Positions 23,791-37,210 of a stretch of DNA of 64,000 bases are shown piece by piece. The position numbers were made by a program, and so were the translations under genes. Origin of the DNA: Mantis religiosa (taxonomy: Eukaryota > Arthropoda > Insecta > Mantodea > Mantidae). Where the stretch lies: contig CM060947.1 in assembly GCA_030765055.1 (NCBI GenBank), forward strand, positions 48,109,547 through 48,173,546. Direction: 5' to 3'. Each line of letters begins with the position of its first letter. Within the stretch, counting starts at the first letter, position 1. Under the pieces are notes generated by a model. It saw nothing but the letters and a program-made list of their open reading frames with translations, was not told where the DNA came from and did no database searches.

Positions 23791-26216
23791 ATAGTTTTTT
23801 ATCGTGGAATCTTACAACTCATCACAAACATAACGTCTAAAGTTTATGTTTGAATCTGTATTGGTGAAACATGTCAAACATATTTTAATTCAAGTAATGC
23901 AAAATCGTGTATTTCAATTTAATACTAATATCGAATTTGTGATCTAATCTTCCTCTTCCTGTACGTTAGATAAACCTTAGAGAAAGTAAATAGCGTTGTC
24001 CTGTAAGGGAGGTTCTAGAACTGGCAGCGTGCAAACAAAACAACAAATGACGGAAGTAAGGGAAACAATGAAAGTAATTATGTGACGTTCACAACACTTT
24101 GGCTGATGTAGCGTGGGTTTGATTTGAGTCTCTATGGCAACGACCCCGCCCGACGTAACATGCGAAAGTGCTGCTGCTGCTGCTTTAATTGTGGTGAGGA
24201 TGTGTAATTGTCGTTTACTTGCAGTGGCGGATATACTTACGTAGGCGATGGGTGGGCATTTAAGGTAGAGGAAGTATAACCAACCCAAACTTCACAGCGT
24301 TGTCTTAACCATGTACATTACCCAAATGAAACCGTTTGTGAAGAGTCGCGATTTACAGCAAGTGGATATAAAAATACTCTTTTTATGAATAATGTATAAC
24401 GTAGGTATATGCACAGGTTTGTTTATACTGCTCATCTGCCGTACGCTCCTAATGCAGACAAATAACTGAGAGGTCAGATGTGACGGGATAGAGTGCTACA
24501 AAGGAAGTGTTATTCTTGCCATTGAAGCCCTAGGTACCCTAATTTGCATATCCAGCCGAACCCGTTACCTCTGTGTTCAGCGTTCTGTCGATTCTTTTTG
24601 TTCAAATGTGATGCTTTGCACATCTCGATTGGTTTTCGGTTTAAAGGATACGCATCTGTGAAAATACTAAATACTACAATTTTGCTTGGATTGACTTGAA
24701 AATTTAACACAATTATTGTGGTATTAACAATGTTCACAGACCAATTTTCAGACCTTCGTCCAAAATAGTTCTTGTGATATTAATATATGTATGGTGTTTT
24801 ATTGTCACTTAATTAAACTGTTCCACATGATGCAATTTTAGTTTCAGAAAAAAATACTTTGCTGTTATACTGATAAATACATTATTAGTAAATTTATGAG
24901 ATGAAATTTTAATCTGAACCTTGGTTTAAGATAAAAAAAAAATTTCAATTCTCCTTTTATTAATTTTTAATATTTGCTTTTGAAATATTATCTTTGTTAT
25001 TTAATTGCACAAACACTGGTGACATAAAATATCATCTCATCGATTTCCTTTCGTACTGTTTTTATCCAAACACAAAAATTTTCAAGCCTCTAGTTTGAAA
25101 GCTGCATCGTGTGGAGCAATTTATATTTTGAAAAGGGCTGAAAATTAAAAGCACGAGAAAATCACCAAAAATAGGTGATATAAAGTGCCCACTTACAGTG
25201 ACCCACTTAAGTAGTCATATTCCACAATTTTTAAAGGGTCGCATTGCAATAAAAATAATAAGAAATTTAAGTACACTGATTACTCTATTTAATAAGGCAA
25301 AAAATGTCATTTTTTGCACTTTTGACCAATTTTCACAGATGGGTATCCGGAGATGTAGGCATTCCATGAGAGTCTGCATTTTTTACAACTTTATTTTATT
25401 GATTTCTAAAATATTCACAGACTAAGTTCATTTAAACATTTAAAAATCTCTTTGGTTCTCGAGGTCGCAAGTTGAAACCCGGTGAAGGGCGATGGATTTT
25501 TTCGGGTGTAGAAGTCCTTAACATGGCTTCCTGTGGGAGCGAGTAAATCCGATTGCTCTAACTGCAGATTTACAAATGTTAAACAAGATAAAGTAACTGT
25601 GAAGAGTTTGGTAAAAGGTTTTCTTTTTCCTTTGAAATTCCGATACGTGGGCGGAATAAACACTTCGTACTTTAGTTAAGTGACAGAGATAGTAGAAATG
25701 TTTCTTGTTCACCTTATACTCTGAAGTGTTAAAGCAGTCATTTGACTGCCTGAGGTACAGACAGATCCTGGAAATAAGATGCCAGACTTCAAGTGCCGTT
25801 GGCTTTAAAGTCATCTCCCAGTGATGACGTACTTCTTTTGTTCGCTGCAAGTGAAGTTGGTAAAATCTCCAGTTCGCTCGTAGAGCATGCAAACAGAGCG
25901 AACGCTGCTTAAAGATTAAAACAACACTAAAATCATACCTAGAGTTCCCTAGCAGTGAACTACTATTCAGTTTTTCTATCGTTTTACCATGGTACAGAAA
26001 TGATTCCATTCCAACACCACAAACTATCATCTGTTTCTCGTGGTGCATGAATAATACAAACAAAAATTGCTATAAGGCAATAAATATTCATTCTTTACAC
26101 GTTGGGTAAATAACAAACATACTTATAAACATTCTAATTGTAATTGCTATGGGTAAACTGAAATAAAAGAGATACATATTTCTACTTACCTTTTTATTAT
26201 TTTCTGTACTCAGATA
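23791..26216. other. AT-rich intergenic sequence
   Basis: Apart from the family F fragment at 25445, only open frames without recognisable domains (for example 25518-26063 on the minus strand). Confidence 0.45.
25445..25550 (+). mobile_element. SINE family F fragment with B-box-like start
   Basis: GGTCGCAAGTTGAAACCCGG, then GGGCGATGGATTTTTTCGG, AAGTCCTTAACATGGCTTCC and TGGGAGCGAGTAAATCCG. It aligns in order with the fragment at 16905 and supplies its missing upstream part. Confidence 0.5.
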
Positions 26217-26218
26217 TA

Positions 26219-27133
26219 CGAGGGCTCTTCAATAAAGAATGATCACAATTCTTTTTTGACAACGTACCTTTACTCATCTTCATAGTTTTTATGGACCTTC
26301 TCAAAATAGTCTCCCCTGAAAGCGATTCACTTGTCCCAGCGTTTCTGCCAGTCTTCAAAGACATTCTGGAAATCAGTTTTTGAGAGATGCTTCAAAATCG
26401 CCTCCGCAGCCTTCACCATTGCTTCTGATTATGAATAAGGTCTTTCACGAAGGCGTTTCTTTAAGTTAGGGAATAGAAAAGAGTCACATGGAATCTAAAT
26501 CCGGACTATAGGGAGGGTGAGGGATGCACTTCACGTCGATTTTTGCAAGATATTCAGCAACAACATTGGCAATATGCGGCCACGCATTATCGTGGTGCAG
26601 CATCCAGCCTGCTTCACGCAAATGTGGTCTTTTGCGCCTGATATGGACTTGCAATGTTTTCAGGATATCTCTGTAGTATTGTCCAGTTACTGATGTGTGT
26701 GCAGGTACAACATGCTGTTAAACCATTCCATGAATATCAAAGAATGAGATGACCATAACTTTCCCAGCAGAAGCAACCACTTTTGGTTTTTGAGAGGTTG
26801 ATGGTGAAGATTTCCACACTCGGCTTTGCTGTTTGCTCTCAGGATCAAAATGATGTAGCCAAGTTTCATCATCTGTTTCACCTTTGAAGGAAACTCTGCA
26901 TCTTCCTCTAACATCAACATTAACTGCATGTTACCACCATTGCAGCAGTAGGCGATACTGAACATGTCTGAACTTGCCTGGTTCACAAAAGGCGGGAACC
27001 AGGCGTACCAACAATGAAATTACTACGGCTTGTTTTTTCACATTAAGCTAAGAGAATATAATACAATTGAATTTTAGTGCGAAAAGTTATGACCGTAAAA
27101 AAATTATGATCATTCTTTATTGAACAGCCCTTG
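26219..27133 (-). mobile_element. Mariner (DD34D), internally deleted, with both terminal repeats
   Basis: 915 bp between TA duplications (26217-26218, 27134-27135). The ends are inverted repeats (CGAGGGCTCTTCAATAAAG and CAAGGGCTGTTCAATAAAG). On the minus strand the catalytic core is readable in pieces: DDETWLHHFD, LHHDNAWPH, HPPYSPDL, so the DD34D spacing is preserved. There are stops and frameshifts, and the third Asp is in a broken frame. Almost no sequence separates the right terminal repeat from the catalytic domain, so the N-terminal DNA-binding domain has been lost. Confidence 0.9.
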
Positions 27134-27135
27134 TA

Positions 27136-28073
27136 GTAGGTGGGGAAAATACTGCACTGTACTCAAAATCGATAAGGAGATGTACGTTTTGAAGTCCAGT
27201 GAATCCAAAAATAATCAACTTTAGAAAAAGGTGTGGGTCAGGTCTGTGAACAATCTAACTAAAAATAGCATTTAAATTTGTGGTTATTTGGGTTGCTTAT
27301 TTCTGTAGGAAAATTGTACTTAAAAATTCGGTAGATACCTTATCTCCGGCAAGAGATATCTCGGAGTAGTGCAGAGGGCTTTCTGTAACCTAGTTCTACT
27401 TCTGTAAAGAGTTTCTTTACCTTTCGTTCTTCCGATTCTTCAAATTCTTTGAGTAGACGTATTTTAAGATCTGAGTAGGGAATATCAGACATTGGTTTCG
27501 TGAGGAAGTCGGATATAACATCGGCTACTCCACTGTCTAATGAACCAAGAACATAATGAAATTTTCTTCATACCTTGACATTTTTTCTCAAAAAACGCCG
27601 GCGACTGCTACTCTTGAAACAGCGTCAGTTGTACCAGTTGGAAGGTTTGTTTCATTTGGTTCCCTTGCGTTGACATTTGAGTACATGTTTAACGTCATTT
27701 GCCGTGGTCGGGGTCACGACTTTGCTTATTTGGGTTGATCTTGATGTGTTCAAATAAATATTTGTGTAATTATCAAGTCTGTTGTATTTGAAGTTATTTT
27801 ATACAGAAACAAAACATAAGCGGTTACAGTACAAAAGAAAGAACATAGAGAACAACATAAAAGAAAAGTTCAGGATAGCCAACCTCCAATCATCGGAGGC
27901 TTACTAGCCACAAATTCAGCTGCTCTATGAAAAATGTTCGTAAGGACTCCGCACTCAAATTATCCTATACTAAGAAAAATGTTCTTAAAATTCAAGTTTC
28001 TGAAAAATGTCTAACGATTATTTAACTAACGAGTATTAAAATAGCATACGCTTTATATGTTTTGTAAAATATC

Positions 28074-28132
<59 letters not shown>

Positions 28133-28677
28133 TGAATATTCTCGGAATATCCCTAGAAAACCTCTTTTTCCCAGTTATTCTTGCGTAACTCATAAACCAT
28201 AAGATACGGACCGTATGATCTCTTTATTCTTTATTTATTTGTTACCTAACTTTTTCTGAGGAACTGTAAGTTGGAATTTCTCGCTCTTGTCATAAAACCT
28301 TTGGTTAATGTCTTATTTTACAAAGACCAAGTGACAGCATTTATGTCTTGGAGACGACATTCTGACCTTATGTGGTTTTTCGTTGCGATAGCAGTAACAT
28401 GTTTGCTACAGATACATAACATGTTTCCGCCAGTACGTCATAAATAAACTCAATAACACGTTTATTTTATGCTGGTACCACGTGTTAGATCACATATTCA
28501 CCAGATTTTCCCAGACTGTGGACTGCCGCGTCGTGTGGTTAAAATCGGGCTTTTAAATTTTAATGCACTGAAACACGTAACAAGAAAAAAAAAATATATT
28601 TTAACTACAAGCTACAATACAAGGACCTGTAAGAAGTGTAATTTACAAAATAAATAGGAGAAACTTGCAATTTTTGC
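27136..28677. other. Unassigned intergenic sequence
   Basis: Only the (AT)n tract. The 60-codon frame at 27556 shows no domain. Confidence 0.45.
28077..28130. repeat. (AT)n microsatellite
   Basis: 27 units. Confidence 0.99.
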
Positions 28678-28904
28678 TACGTCCTCCAACGTTGTCATAT
28701 CGTACGATGAATGAAATGTGTGAAATGATGCTCAAATGAGCCCAGGGTCCATAGAGCTTAGAGCTACCAGACATTCATCTTTCAGAAGAAGAGAAATCCC
28801 TGCAAAAAACCTTATAGAGTTTACTCACTCTAGCCGAAATACCAACTCGGGACCTCTTGAACATGAGTTAGACACGCTACCACCACGCTACAGAGGCGGG
28901 AACT
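28678..28904 (-). mobile_element. SINE family A
   Basis: Complete in outline: the 3' block (CGTCCTCCAACGTTG on the plus strand) is at 28680, and the head with a degraded B box lies near 28840-28900. The A-box end reads CGCCTCTGTAGCG on the minus strand. Confidence 0.85.
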
Positions 28905-31433
28905 TTTGCTTTCTCTGCTAGGTATATAGTATATGAAAATATTGCATTCCACACAAAATTATTATACTGAGATTTTATTGTAAATACACGTTTTATTGTA
29001 CCTGAATACAAAAAAAAAACGAAAAGCATTTTTTTAAAAAAAAGCTCAAAGAGTAACGACCAGCTGATAAAACATTTGAGCATTGCTTAAATATACTGTA
29101 TTCCCCTATTCCCACTGTGTCTTTAAGGAAATGTAAACAATACGATTTCTACAAAATTGTATATGGATTAGCTTCAAATAAATAGAAAAATAAGCGTTTT
29201 AATTATATTTTTGTACCTCAGTGAGTAAACAAAGTCAGTAAGTGCACATGTCATAATTTTTAAATGTAATTTTAAGCTCACACTAGCACGTAATTAATTT
29301 CCAAAGCGTCACCTTCAATTTTTTTTAAAAAAATGACAGTCTCAGATGAAACGAACATTCCAAGAATTGAGCTTTCCCAGACCATGTTGACTCAGTTGTC
29401 TCGTGTATTAGCAGATAAAAGTATCAACCCTAGACAGTCACGTATTTCATTATGAAAGTAAACATCTTGCTAATTACTGCTGGAAAGTAACTCCATTGTA
29501 ATGTGAATAACTTCCTATTGCTTCACACATGTATTGCAAAATAACACGTTGCTTCAAGATCATTTAATGGCTAGACAGGAAACCCTGCTCTGATTGGCAC
29601 ACATTTTTAACTTTTGTTTACATGAACACATTATTTATGTGAAGGTTTACCTATAATTACTTAAGAAGACTTGGGAAATAAACCTTAAAATACTTCATAA
29701 AGGTAATTAACAAACGGTATTCTATCCAAATGTCGACACGTGGTCAACTTACATCATTGCCAGGATTTGATGGCGCAAGTTGAACAACAATTTGAAGCAA
29801 AACTTCATACCTTTTCATTCAATAAGATGTGAAGTAAACGGAGTCACAAATATTACTTAAAATGTTCATCTGATATATCAGAATTGCAGCTTAAACAAAT
29901 CAAATCTCAACTGACACCGCGATATAGGCCGGATGCACCGAATCCATTCTTCTTTACACACACTTCTTAAGAAATTGTCCATACAAATGACTGAAAGTAT
30001 TTTGTCATCATTGTCTTTGTTTTTATGATAATTTCTTCACTAACTTTCTTGATTACGTTCCATCCTTGTGGTTTCTCAAACAGATACCTTCTGGTTCCCT
30101 TATTTTTCTGGTCTAATTTACATTTTTTAATTTAGTTTTCAGTCTTTAGGTGAGGATTTACTTTAACATGGTCTAGAGGAGCCTGGCTTATCATTAATAA
30201 CCACTCAGTTATGTCTACTTGTGACCTAAGCGGATAGAACATCCTGTCTATTTTTTCTGTTATGTTCTTGGCATATTTACGGCAACTAAAGTAGGAATAC
30301 CGCAAATTAAGTAACAGTTTTGTTGTAAAATGTTAGCAGTATTAACAAGGCTAGCTGAATCCATGTGCCAATTATCACCGATGTATATTATTGAAAATAC
30401 AGCAACCCTCTCCCTGTGTTCTCACACGGAGTCGTAGGACTGCCAAGTTATTAACAATGTGCCCTGGTTCACTACAGTACATTCTCGATTAACCGAATTG
30501 CGCTTAATTGATACGACGGTGAAAAAGGGGGGGGGGAAAGGATATATAAAAAAGCCAGATGCTAAAATTGGCACAAGGAACAATTTTATTTTGCCCTAAC
30601 CCTAATTTCCCGTTGAGGTACTTGATATCGTATGCGTTTTTAATCCTCCTTCCTTACGTCACATTCCATGTAAAGTTGTAACAAGTGTTAACTGCTTGAA
30701 GCCCACTCTTATTTTACTGTTGGTGTTGGTCAGTATGGTTTATTTGTGTCTAAGATAAAAGAAATTGTGTTGTAATGAACATTTAACAGAAACTGGATGG
30801 CAACAGTGGACCAGAGCAATTTAAGGTAAGATTGGCTACAAATTCGTACTGAGATGTTAACAGGAATTATAAATCTATCAATAATACAAGACCAACTGCA
30901 TCTGTAGGCTCTAAAACCAGAGGTCTCAGCTTGGATTCCCGGTTAGAGGGCGGTAATTTGATTATTCATTTTCCTTTCTAGTGTCTTAAAGCGTGGAAAG
31001 CGTGGAAATGTCTGTGAATTTAATGCTTATAAATAAATCGCAAAGTTACACAAATTATAAACGAGCTCACATGATTGCCGATGAGCAATTATTCTAAAAT
31101 AAAAATGTTGCAATATGACCTTAGATGTTAAAGGCGATGTATAAATGGATAAAAAGACGAACGCGAAACCATTTGTTCTTAGATTGGCTTGCGTTTTAAT
31201 TGAACAAAGCAGTGAATCAGCACCAACGCTTATCAAATGGTGATGTGATACAGCTGCACTCAACGGCTGTGAGAACAAAGTTCACTAAATATTACTCACT
31301 ATATAAAATAATCTTCGAGAATACTTCAGTAATGATTCATTATTACACATCGTTTTATTATAAAAACTTTCTCGTAAGTAATATCCTTTTTAAGAAGCAC
31401 TATTGGAAATGTTTCCTAACATGCAATTAACCG
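28905..31433. other. AT-rich intergenic sequence
   Basis: Apart from the pogo-like end at 30473 and the G run at about 30529-30536, nothing recognised. Confidence 0.45.
30473..30520. repeat. Isolated pogo/Tigger-like terminal repeat
   Basis: TACAGTACATTCTCGATTAA and the following CGAATTGCGCTTAATTGATA have the paired start/second-block layout of a Tigger end. No matching far end or transposase was recognised within several kb. Confidence 0.4.
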
Positions 31434-32610
31434 AGTGGGATGGCTCAGGCGGTTTCTTCTGTGGCCCGCATTCGGGAGGCCCGGGTTCGATTCCTGTGAC
31501 CGACCTACGTGACTCATGGGTTTTTTCGGGGGTTTCCCCGGGTCGCTAGGTGAATGCTGGGTAGGTTAATTATATCCCCCGAATTCCTGTCCCTCCATTT
31601 CATCTCCCTTATCATTTCATATCATCTCTCATCTGGTGGTCTATTTCAGGGTAGAAGTTTTGGCGGGTGTCTCGGCGGTGTATGACAGGATGATATGCTC
31701 TGAGAGAAACTATTTCCTCCTCCGATAGGTTGGTTGCCGGCCTCAGCTCCTCTGCTGGGACCATCCCTCCCTGATTGGGAGCTGTTCGGATTGGGTTGGA
31801 CTCGAGGGGACAGTGTGTTCCCGAAACCCACGGGAAATTGGGTACCTGTGACCAGGCTTCGGCCGCCCGGAGGGGGTAGAGGGTTGCCTAATAAGTTCCG
31901 GGTACTAGTCTACACAGCTAGTAGAAGGTGTGCTAGATCACCAGGCGACCCCACCGAGGTTTTCGGTAGTCTTCCCTGCGGGGTTGACGCGCGTAAGTGG
32001 CGTATCCACTTCCACCCGTCTTGATTTTCGAGTCGATGGGTGGTCTTTTTAGACTCCAGATATTGCCCTATATCGCCTGGTTCCTTGGTCCTACGGGTCC
32101 AGGACTAATAGGAGTAGAACCTCTGGCGTAACAACCTCTGGCGTAACATTTCGGGACCGCCAGCCAGGGACCTTTGGGGTTCGGATCCCCTGCTTGGGAC
32201 CATTAGGGCTCGGCTGCTGGGCTCATACCGTCCCGCTGTAGGGAGCGAGTTCGTTGTCTTGGTCTGTCGGAGAAGGTCTCCATCCAAGTAAACTGTAGGG
32301 ATTCTGCCCTCTGCACTGTCGTGGCTCCTTAGGTCGGTCGCCCTCTGCCTCCTTCCCCTCATCCTTCCTCCCGGGGTGTCTCCACTTGGGGGCATAGGAA
32401 CAATGGGCCCAGCATGATGGCCTACGTACCGAATCCCCTCCGTAATGTAATCCCAATCCCAAAAGAAATGAGTACCAGGATAATTCCTGGGGGTGAAGGC
32501 GGCTGCCTCTTGGGGCTGACCACCTCACAGGCCTTGTATGTCGAAGATCTATATACATGGGTGCTATAACCACCCATCGCCCTGATAAAGGCCGTATGAC
32601 TTAGCATGGG
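31434..32610 (+). mobile_element. SINE-like family B with an internal family C element
   Basis: The tRNA-like head (GGGATGGCTCAGGCGG, B box GGGTTCGATTCC) is followed by CGACCTACGTGACTC, the TTCATCTCCCTTATCATTTC body and GGTTGCCGGCC. Family C interrupts at about 31758-32150. The family B 3' part then resumes (CGCCAGCCAGGGACC to CCGAATCCCCTCCG), followed by about 140 bp more that may belong to it. It abuts a mariner N-terminal fragment. Confidence 0.82.
31758..32150 (+). mobile_element. Unclassified repeat family C inside family B
   Basis: Family C blocks in order, from CCCTGATTGGGAGCTGTTCG to GACTAATAGGAGTAGAACC. A short AACCTCTGGCGTAACA unit is repeated twice at the 3' end. Same strand as the surrounding family B copy, unlike the copy at 12425. 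Confidence 0.75.
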
Positions 32611-32616
32611 AGTAGC

Positions 32617-33050
32617 AAATCTATCATCCATGGGATTACAAATAAGCTGACGACAGATATCCACTCTAGGTTCAACCTGTTGAGGTGTAAGTTCATAAGG
32701 TACAGATCTACAACTTCTGTATGATTTTCCAAGAGTCTTAATGTGGCAGTGTATGATATCTTTTGATGTACCAAGTTCTTCTGAAGGCCTATCGGTACTT
32801 TTTTAGTGGATTGTCTCGCAAAACTTGGCGTGTATCCTCAATATTCTATACTTTAGCTATTCCAGAACGTGGTAAATCTTTAGTGTTTTCGTTTCCATTG
32901 TTGAAACGTTGGAACCACCTTTGTGCCACACGCTCAGTAACGACATCTCCTTCCACTTCACATGTTCTTCTAGCTGCGACAGATGCGTTATAATCTTGTT
33001 TCCAATAGTGTTTTAGTAGGACTTTAAGTTCAAACTTTGTTATCTCCATT
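32617..33050 (-). pseudogene. Mariner transposase N-terminal fragment
   Basis: From about 33049 the minus strand reads MEITKFELKVLLKHYWKQDY, then VAQRWFQRFNNGNENTKDLP and RSG. This is the paired helix-turn-helix DNA-binding domain of mariner transposases. Broken frames continue to RVDICRQLICNPMDDRF at 32617, then a family B repeat begins. The catalytic domain is absent. This is a third mariner lineage in the window, different from those at 4637 and 26219. Confidence 0.82.
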
Positions 33051-35199
33051 TTGTGATTGTTTATTAACAATTGAAGATTGATACACGTTCGGAATATACG
33101 CCACAATAGCATGGCATCCTGTAAATAGCACTGCCAAACCAAAGAAACCTAATACATTTTCCACATCACGAAACTCAAAAAACCGACATTTTATCAGACA
33201 ACCTAATAAAATAATTGTTGTTCTTTCCACTAAGCATCATACGAAGAAATGCTCTCATCCCTTTAGTTCTTTAGGCACGGTTCTGTGTTCGTTAGTAGAA
33301 GACGTCAGTTGTAAATGACGTGCACTTAATGTAAGATTGTTAGTAATTTCGACATCCCTGATGACGCCATTCTCTGTAGAGTAACAGTGTTGTCAGTAAA
33401 ATACAATACAGTAACACCACCCTCTTTCTACGTTATTGATGTGATGTGGTACTTAAGTGAATAGCTCCTTGCATTTTGCAGGATGCACTAAGAGATCTGT
33501 TTCATTACTCTGGTAATTTTGAATACAAACTGCAGTAATACTAAATCCATGTTTAATGTTATTTATTTGGCAGGGCGATTCACCACTTATTTTTATTGCG
33601 TCAAATATTTCAGGTACGCCCTTTCAACATCAAAGTAGCAAACATTTCATATGAGCATGGTTCTCAAAATCGTTTGTTGTTAAATGATTTGCCCCTTGTT
33701 GACGCCAGTAATTTCATTTCATTTTTCCCCTGATTTCATAATTGTTTTATTTCATTGTTTGTTATAGAGGAAATAATTAATAATTAAAAATTAATGTTCA
33801 TAAATATACTTTTTGCCTAAACGTTTGGAGGGAATAATTATTCATTGTCACTTCATTTGTATTTCTTGCCTACGTGCCTTTGTGTAGAAACGTGTCTACA
33901 GTTTCTCAGAAATGAGTTGCATATGAATTCAGCATTGATCCTGGATATCATACAAAAATATAGTTTTACACGGTGGTGCGTCAGTTCATTTCTTGAATGA
34001 TTCGCAAATTTCTGCTTAGATGGATTGGACAAGGAGGATTCATTTCATGGCCTCCCTGATATCCTCATTTCAATCTAATAATTGTCTTCGTCTACCGAGG
34101 TTTAAAACCCTTAGTTTATGCGACTCCTTTGAGTATCCACACCGATAATATCCATGTATCCATACTGAAATGGTATCCACAAAGCACTGCACGAATATTT
34201 TTGTAATGTCTTCAATATTAACTTATAACTCAGGAATAAACGATTTCCAGGTACATGTTTGTTTATCATATAAACATTTTTTACTGTTTTGGTATTGGAA
34301 GGAAATATTTGACACCAATAAATGTATTTCTGTATAGGTCCACTGTATAATATATACGGCAGTAAGCAATTTCCTCTATTGCTGGCTACACGAGGTCACC
34401 TCAGTATATTTATGTCTCCCAACTATTACTCAATACAAAGGAATGGTACAGTAGCAGAGAGCAAGTTATAAATTATGCCTCAAAGGGGGACACCTCGGAC
34501 CTACATTGTGGTTAACATCCCTCAAGTAGGGATGCAAGTACTACAGAAGCATACAAGTCACAGTCACGTATGAAAGTCTATATTGGTTTGAAGACTAACC
34601 CATTGCTGCAACTGCTCACAGAAAATGATGAACAACCTGTCGACCAAGCAGACTTCTAATGTTCAAGAAGATTCTCTTTCCTTGGCTATACGTCACAAAG
34701 CCTAGAAATATGTCTAACAAATGAGAAGGAAAATCGAAATGAAAGGGAAATTATGGAAACGAAATTGTGATAAAGAGAAACCACTCCAGAATTTGCCTGC
34801 CAGACAGGGAAAGCCATGAAAAAATGAAGGTCAAAATGGGCGTTCGAAGGGAAACTCAGGCTGTTATCTCAGAATCATTTCACTCGGTAGATAGAGACGC
34901 AGTTACCAACTAAAAAAAGAAGCTATTTAGACAGACTATTGTCGCAAACCCAGTTCCCCAATATATAACATACTCCTAAACTACAAACATATGCAAAACA
35001 CCCTCCAAAGGTGGGTACAAGACTTATGCGGTGGATTATGTACTGCAATAAATTCTCTTAATCCCCATTTTATTTTAGTGAGTGCTGGTCTTTGGTGCAT
35101 GCGGCGGATGTGCTTTAAGGAGAGAATTGCCGCGGAACCTTCGTGAGAAAACCCAAGCGCCTCCCGGAGGTTGCGGTGCTGAATTCCTTCTTACCTCTA
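33051..35199. other. Unassigned intergenic sequence
   Basis: No coding or repeat assignment. A segment near 35095-35115 (GGTGCATGCGGCGGATGTGC) resembles one at 17365-17383, perhaps an unnamed old repeat. Confidence 0.4.
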
Positions 35200-35410
35200 A
35201 CTCTTACATATAACCCCGAGATCTACGTAGCGGGATGTCTTTCTTGAAATGTGTAAGGCTTGCATTCGGAAGTTCCTGGGTTCGGTTCCCATAAAGCCAG
35301 ACACTGACCGCGGATTATTCTCGTAATAGCTTCGATAGGTGAAATGCTGGGATGACCCCGCTTCTTCCCTGTATGTTTCAGGCCTGTAAGACCGAGTGAC
35401 GGCGGTTGCT
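35200..35410 (+). mobile_element. Possible single-copy tRNA-headed SINE
   Basis: CGTAGCGGGATGTC resembles an A box and CTGGGTTCGGTTCCC a B box about 60 bp later. They are followed by a GC-rich body to about 35400. No other copy in the window. Confidence 0.4.
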
Positions 35411-36384
35411 ATGTTTCAACAGGACGTGAGTTTGTGCTACGCGATTCCACTGAAGCAATTAACCTTATTGAAAGTAACAAGAAAATCATTAAATTTACTT
35501 AGTCATTGTTATATTATTCGTTTTAAAAGTTTTCCCAAATGAATTACAGTAGGATTTATAGCATAACATTTAATAATTTTCACACCCGCCGTATCTTAGC
35601 TTGTTTTACTGGCTATTCCCGGTTGCGAGTGACAACGTTGACGTCACGTCGGAATCGTTAACGACCCCGTCCTTGATAGCGCATCCCTTCCTCATAGGGG
35701 TCGTGTATGAAGCACAAAGTGCCTACGTGTGGTGCAATTCCTAATCCCCAGTTCTTAGCTACTACTGACCAACTAAAAATAAAAAACTTTATTTATATTT
35801 CTTTCACTACATGATATCCATGCTATTTTTTGTTTCTGACAACGTGATCTACTTACAATTATATACATTCTGACCTTGTATCATTTATCAATAAAGTAAG
35901 CTATCATTCCTTAGAACTACATATAATTTCCTTGCGATTCTTCTCTGGATTCATTATTTCCCTAAGTGCTATTAAGTGGATATTTTTAAAAAACAATTTA
36001 TTTACAGCAAGCACGAACTACTTAAGAAGGTTTGCTGTATTAGGTAGATATGAAAACTAAGAACAGACAGTTATTAAATTACAGTCTGCACGTGAAACTC
36101 GAGTACAACGTTACGTAAACCGCGAATTCGAGTCACATGCAACGAAACAGGTGTTCCTTACCTATTCATTCTTCCTCTGAACACAAACGTTCACAGGCAT
36201 GTCCATTAATATTCTATCAGCTTTATAAAACAAATATTTGTTCAGAAATTATCAAAAATTATATTTTTTTGAACTTAAGAAGTTTATACAGATTGTTCTG
36301 AAACGACACCGAACGAATATAGACGTTTCGTAGTTTATAACTTAACTAGTCTGAATTTCCGTATCTCAGCTTCAAAATTCTCTT

Positions 36385-36387
<3 letters not shown>
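35411..36387. other. Unassigned intergenic sequence
   Basis: Nothing recognised. Confidence 0.45.
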
Positions 36388-36422
<35 letters not shown>

Positions 36423-36648
36423 TACGTCCTCCAACGTTGAGTCATATCGGACGTTGAATGAAATGCGTGAAATGATGGTTATATGAGTCCGGGGTCCACG
36501 GAGCTTAGAGATACCCGACATTCGTATTTCAGGATAAGGAAAACCCTGGAAAAAACCTTATCCAGGTAACTCACCCTGGAGATTCGAACTCGTGACCTCT
36601 TTAACGTGAGGCAGACACGCTACCATCTACGGTACCGAGGCGAGCAGT
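36388..36648 (-). mobile_element. SINE family A with long poly-A tail
   Basis: The 30-nt T run at 36388-36417 is the poly-A tail on the minus strand. It leads into the family's 3' block, body and tRNA-like head ending near 36645. The intact tail makes this one of the younger-looking copies. Confidence 0.9.
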
Positions 36649-36759
36649 TCCAAGGTTGCTCATTTTCCTATGATCTTAATTGTACATACAGTGTTTCCAG
36701 TTACTGTAAAATCAACAGCTTCCTTTTCAGTTACAAATGCTTTATTTAGTATTATGGCT

Positions 36760-37210
36760 GGTTGGTTACCAACACTCCGCTTGGCCTCCGGGGTAACCTT
36801 GCCCCATCAGGTGGAAGCACCCAGAGGGCGGTGTTCATTACCTCCTATGATAGGGTGATAGTGAAGTTGGTGAGGCGAGAGGATCTACAGCTTATACTGT
36901 GGACTCCGAACCCGTTGGCCATAGGAGAGACTTCACAAGTACCAGACAGAGGTGAAGAGGTGGATAGGGACGATTTAAAATCGCCACCCCAGAGCCGGGA
37001 ATCAACTCGGGAACCACCTTGCGGTCAACGCCTCACAATTAAGGATTGTTGGCATAAGAAGGTTAAGGAAAGGCAGAATTTAACCGGTTCGAGGTGACTT
37101 GTAGATCCCGCATGAGAACTCTCATCTGTACTTCAGGAGTGGATGCGTCCTGAATGGTTGTGGGTTGAATGATGACACCTCGGATCTGGTAGACAGAAGT
37201 TTATTGTTGT
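36760..37210. other. GC-rich island of unknown nature
   Basis: Clearly richer in G+C than its flanks, like the known repeats here, with a 111-codon plus-strand frame (36762-37097) of no recognised family. AATCAACTCGGGAACC near 37000 resembles a B-box complement. Likely a repeat with no other copy in the window. Confidence 0.4.

Noticed and set aside
25518..26063. 181-codon minus-strand open frame
   Set aside because: No recognisable motif, overlaps a SINE F fragment, and composition is like its surroundings; kept as unassigned sequence.
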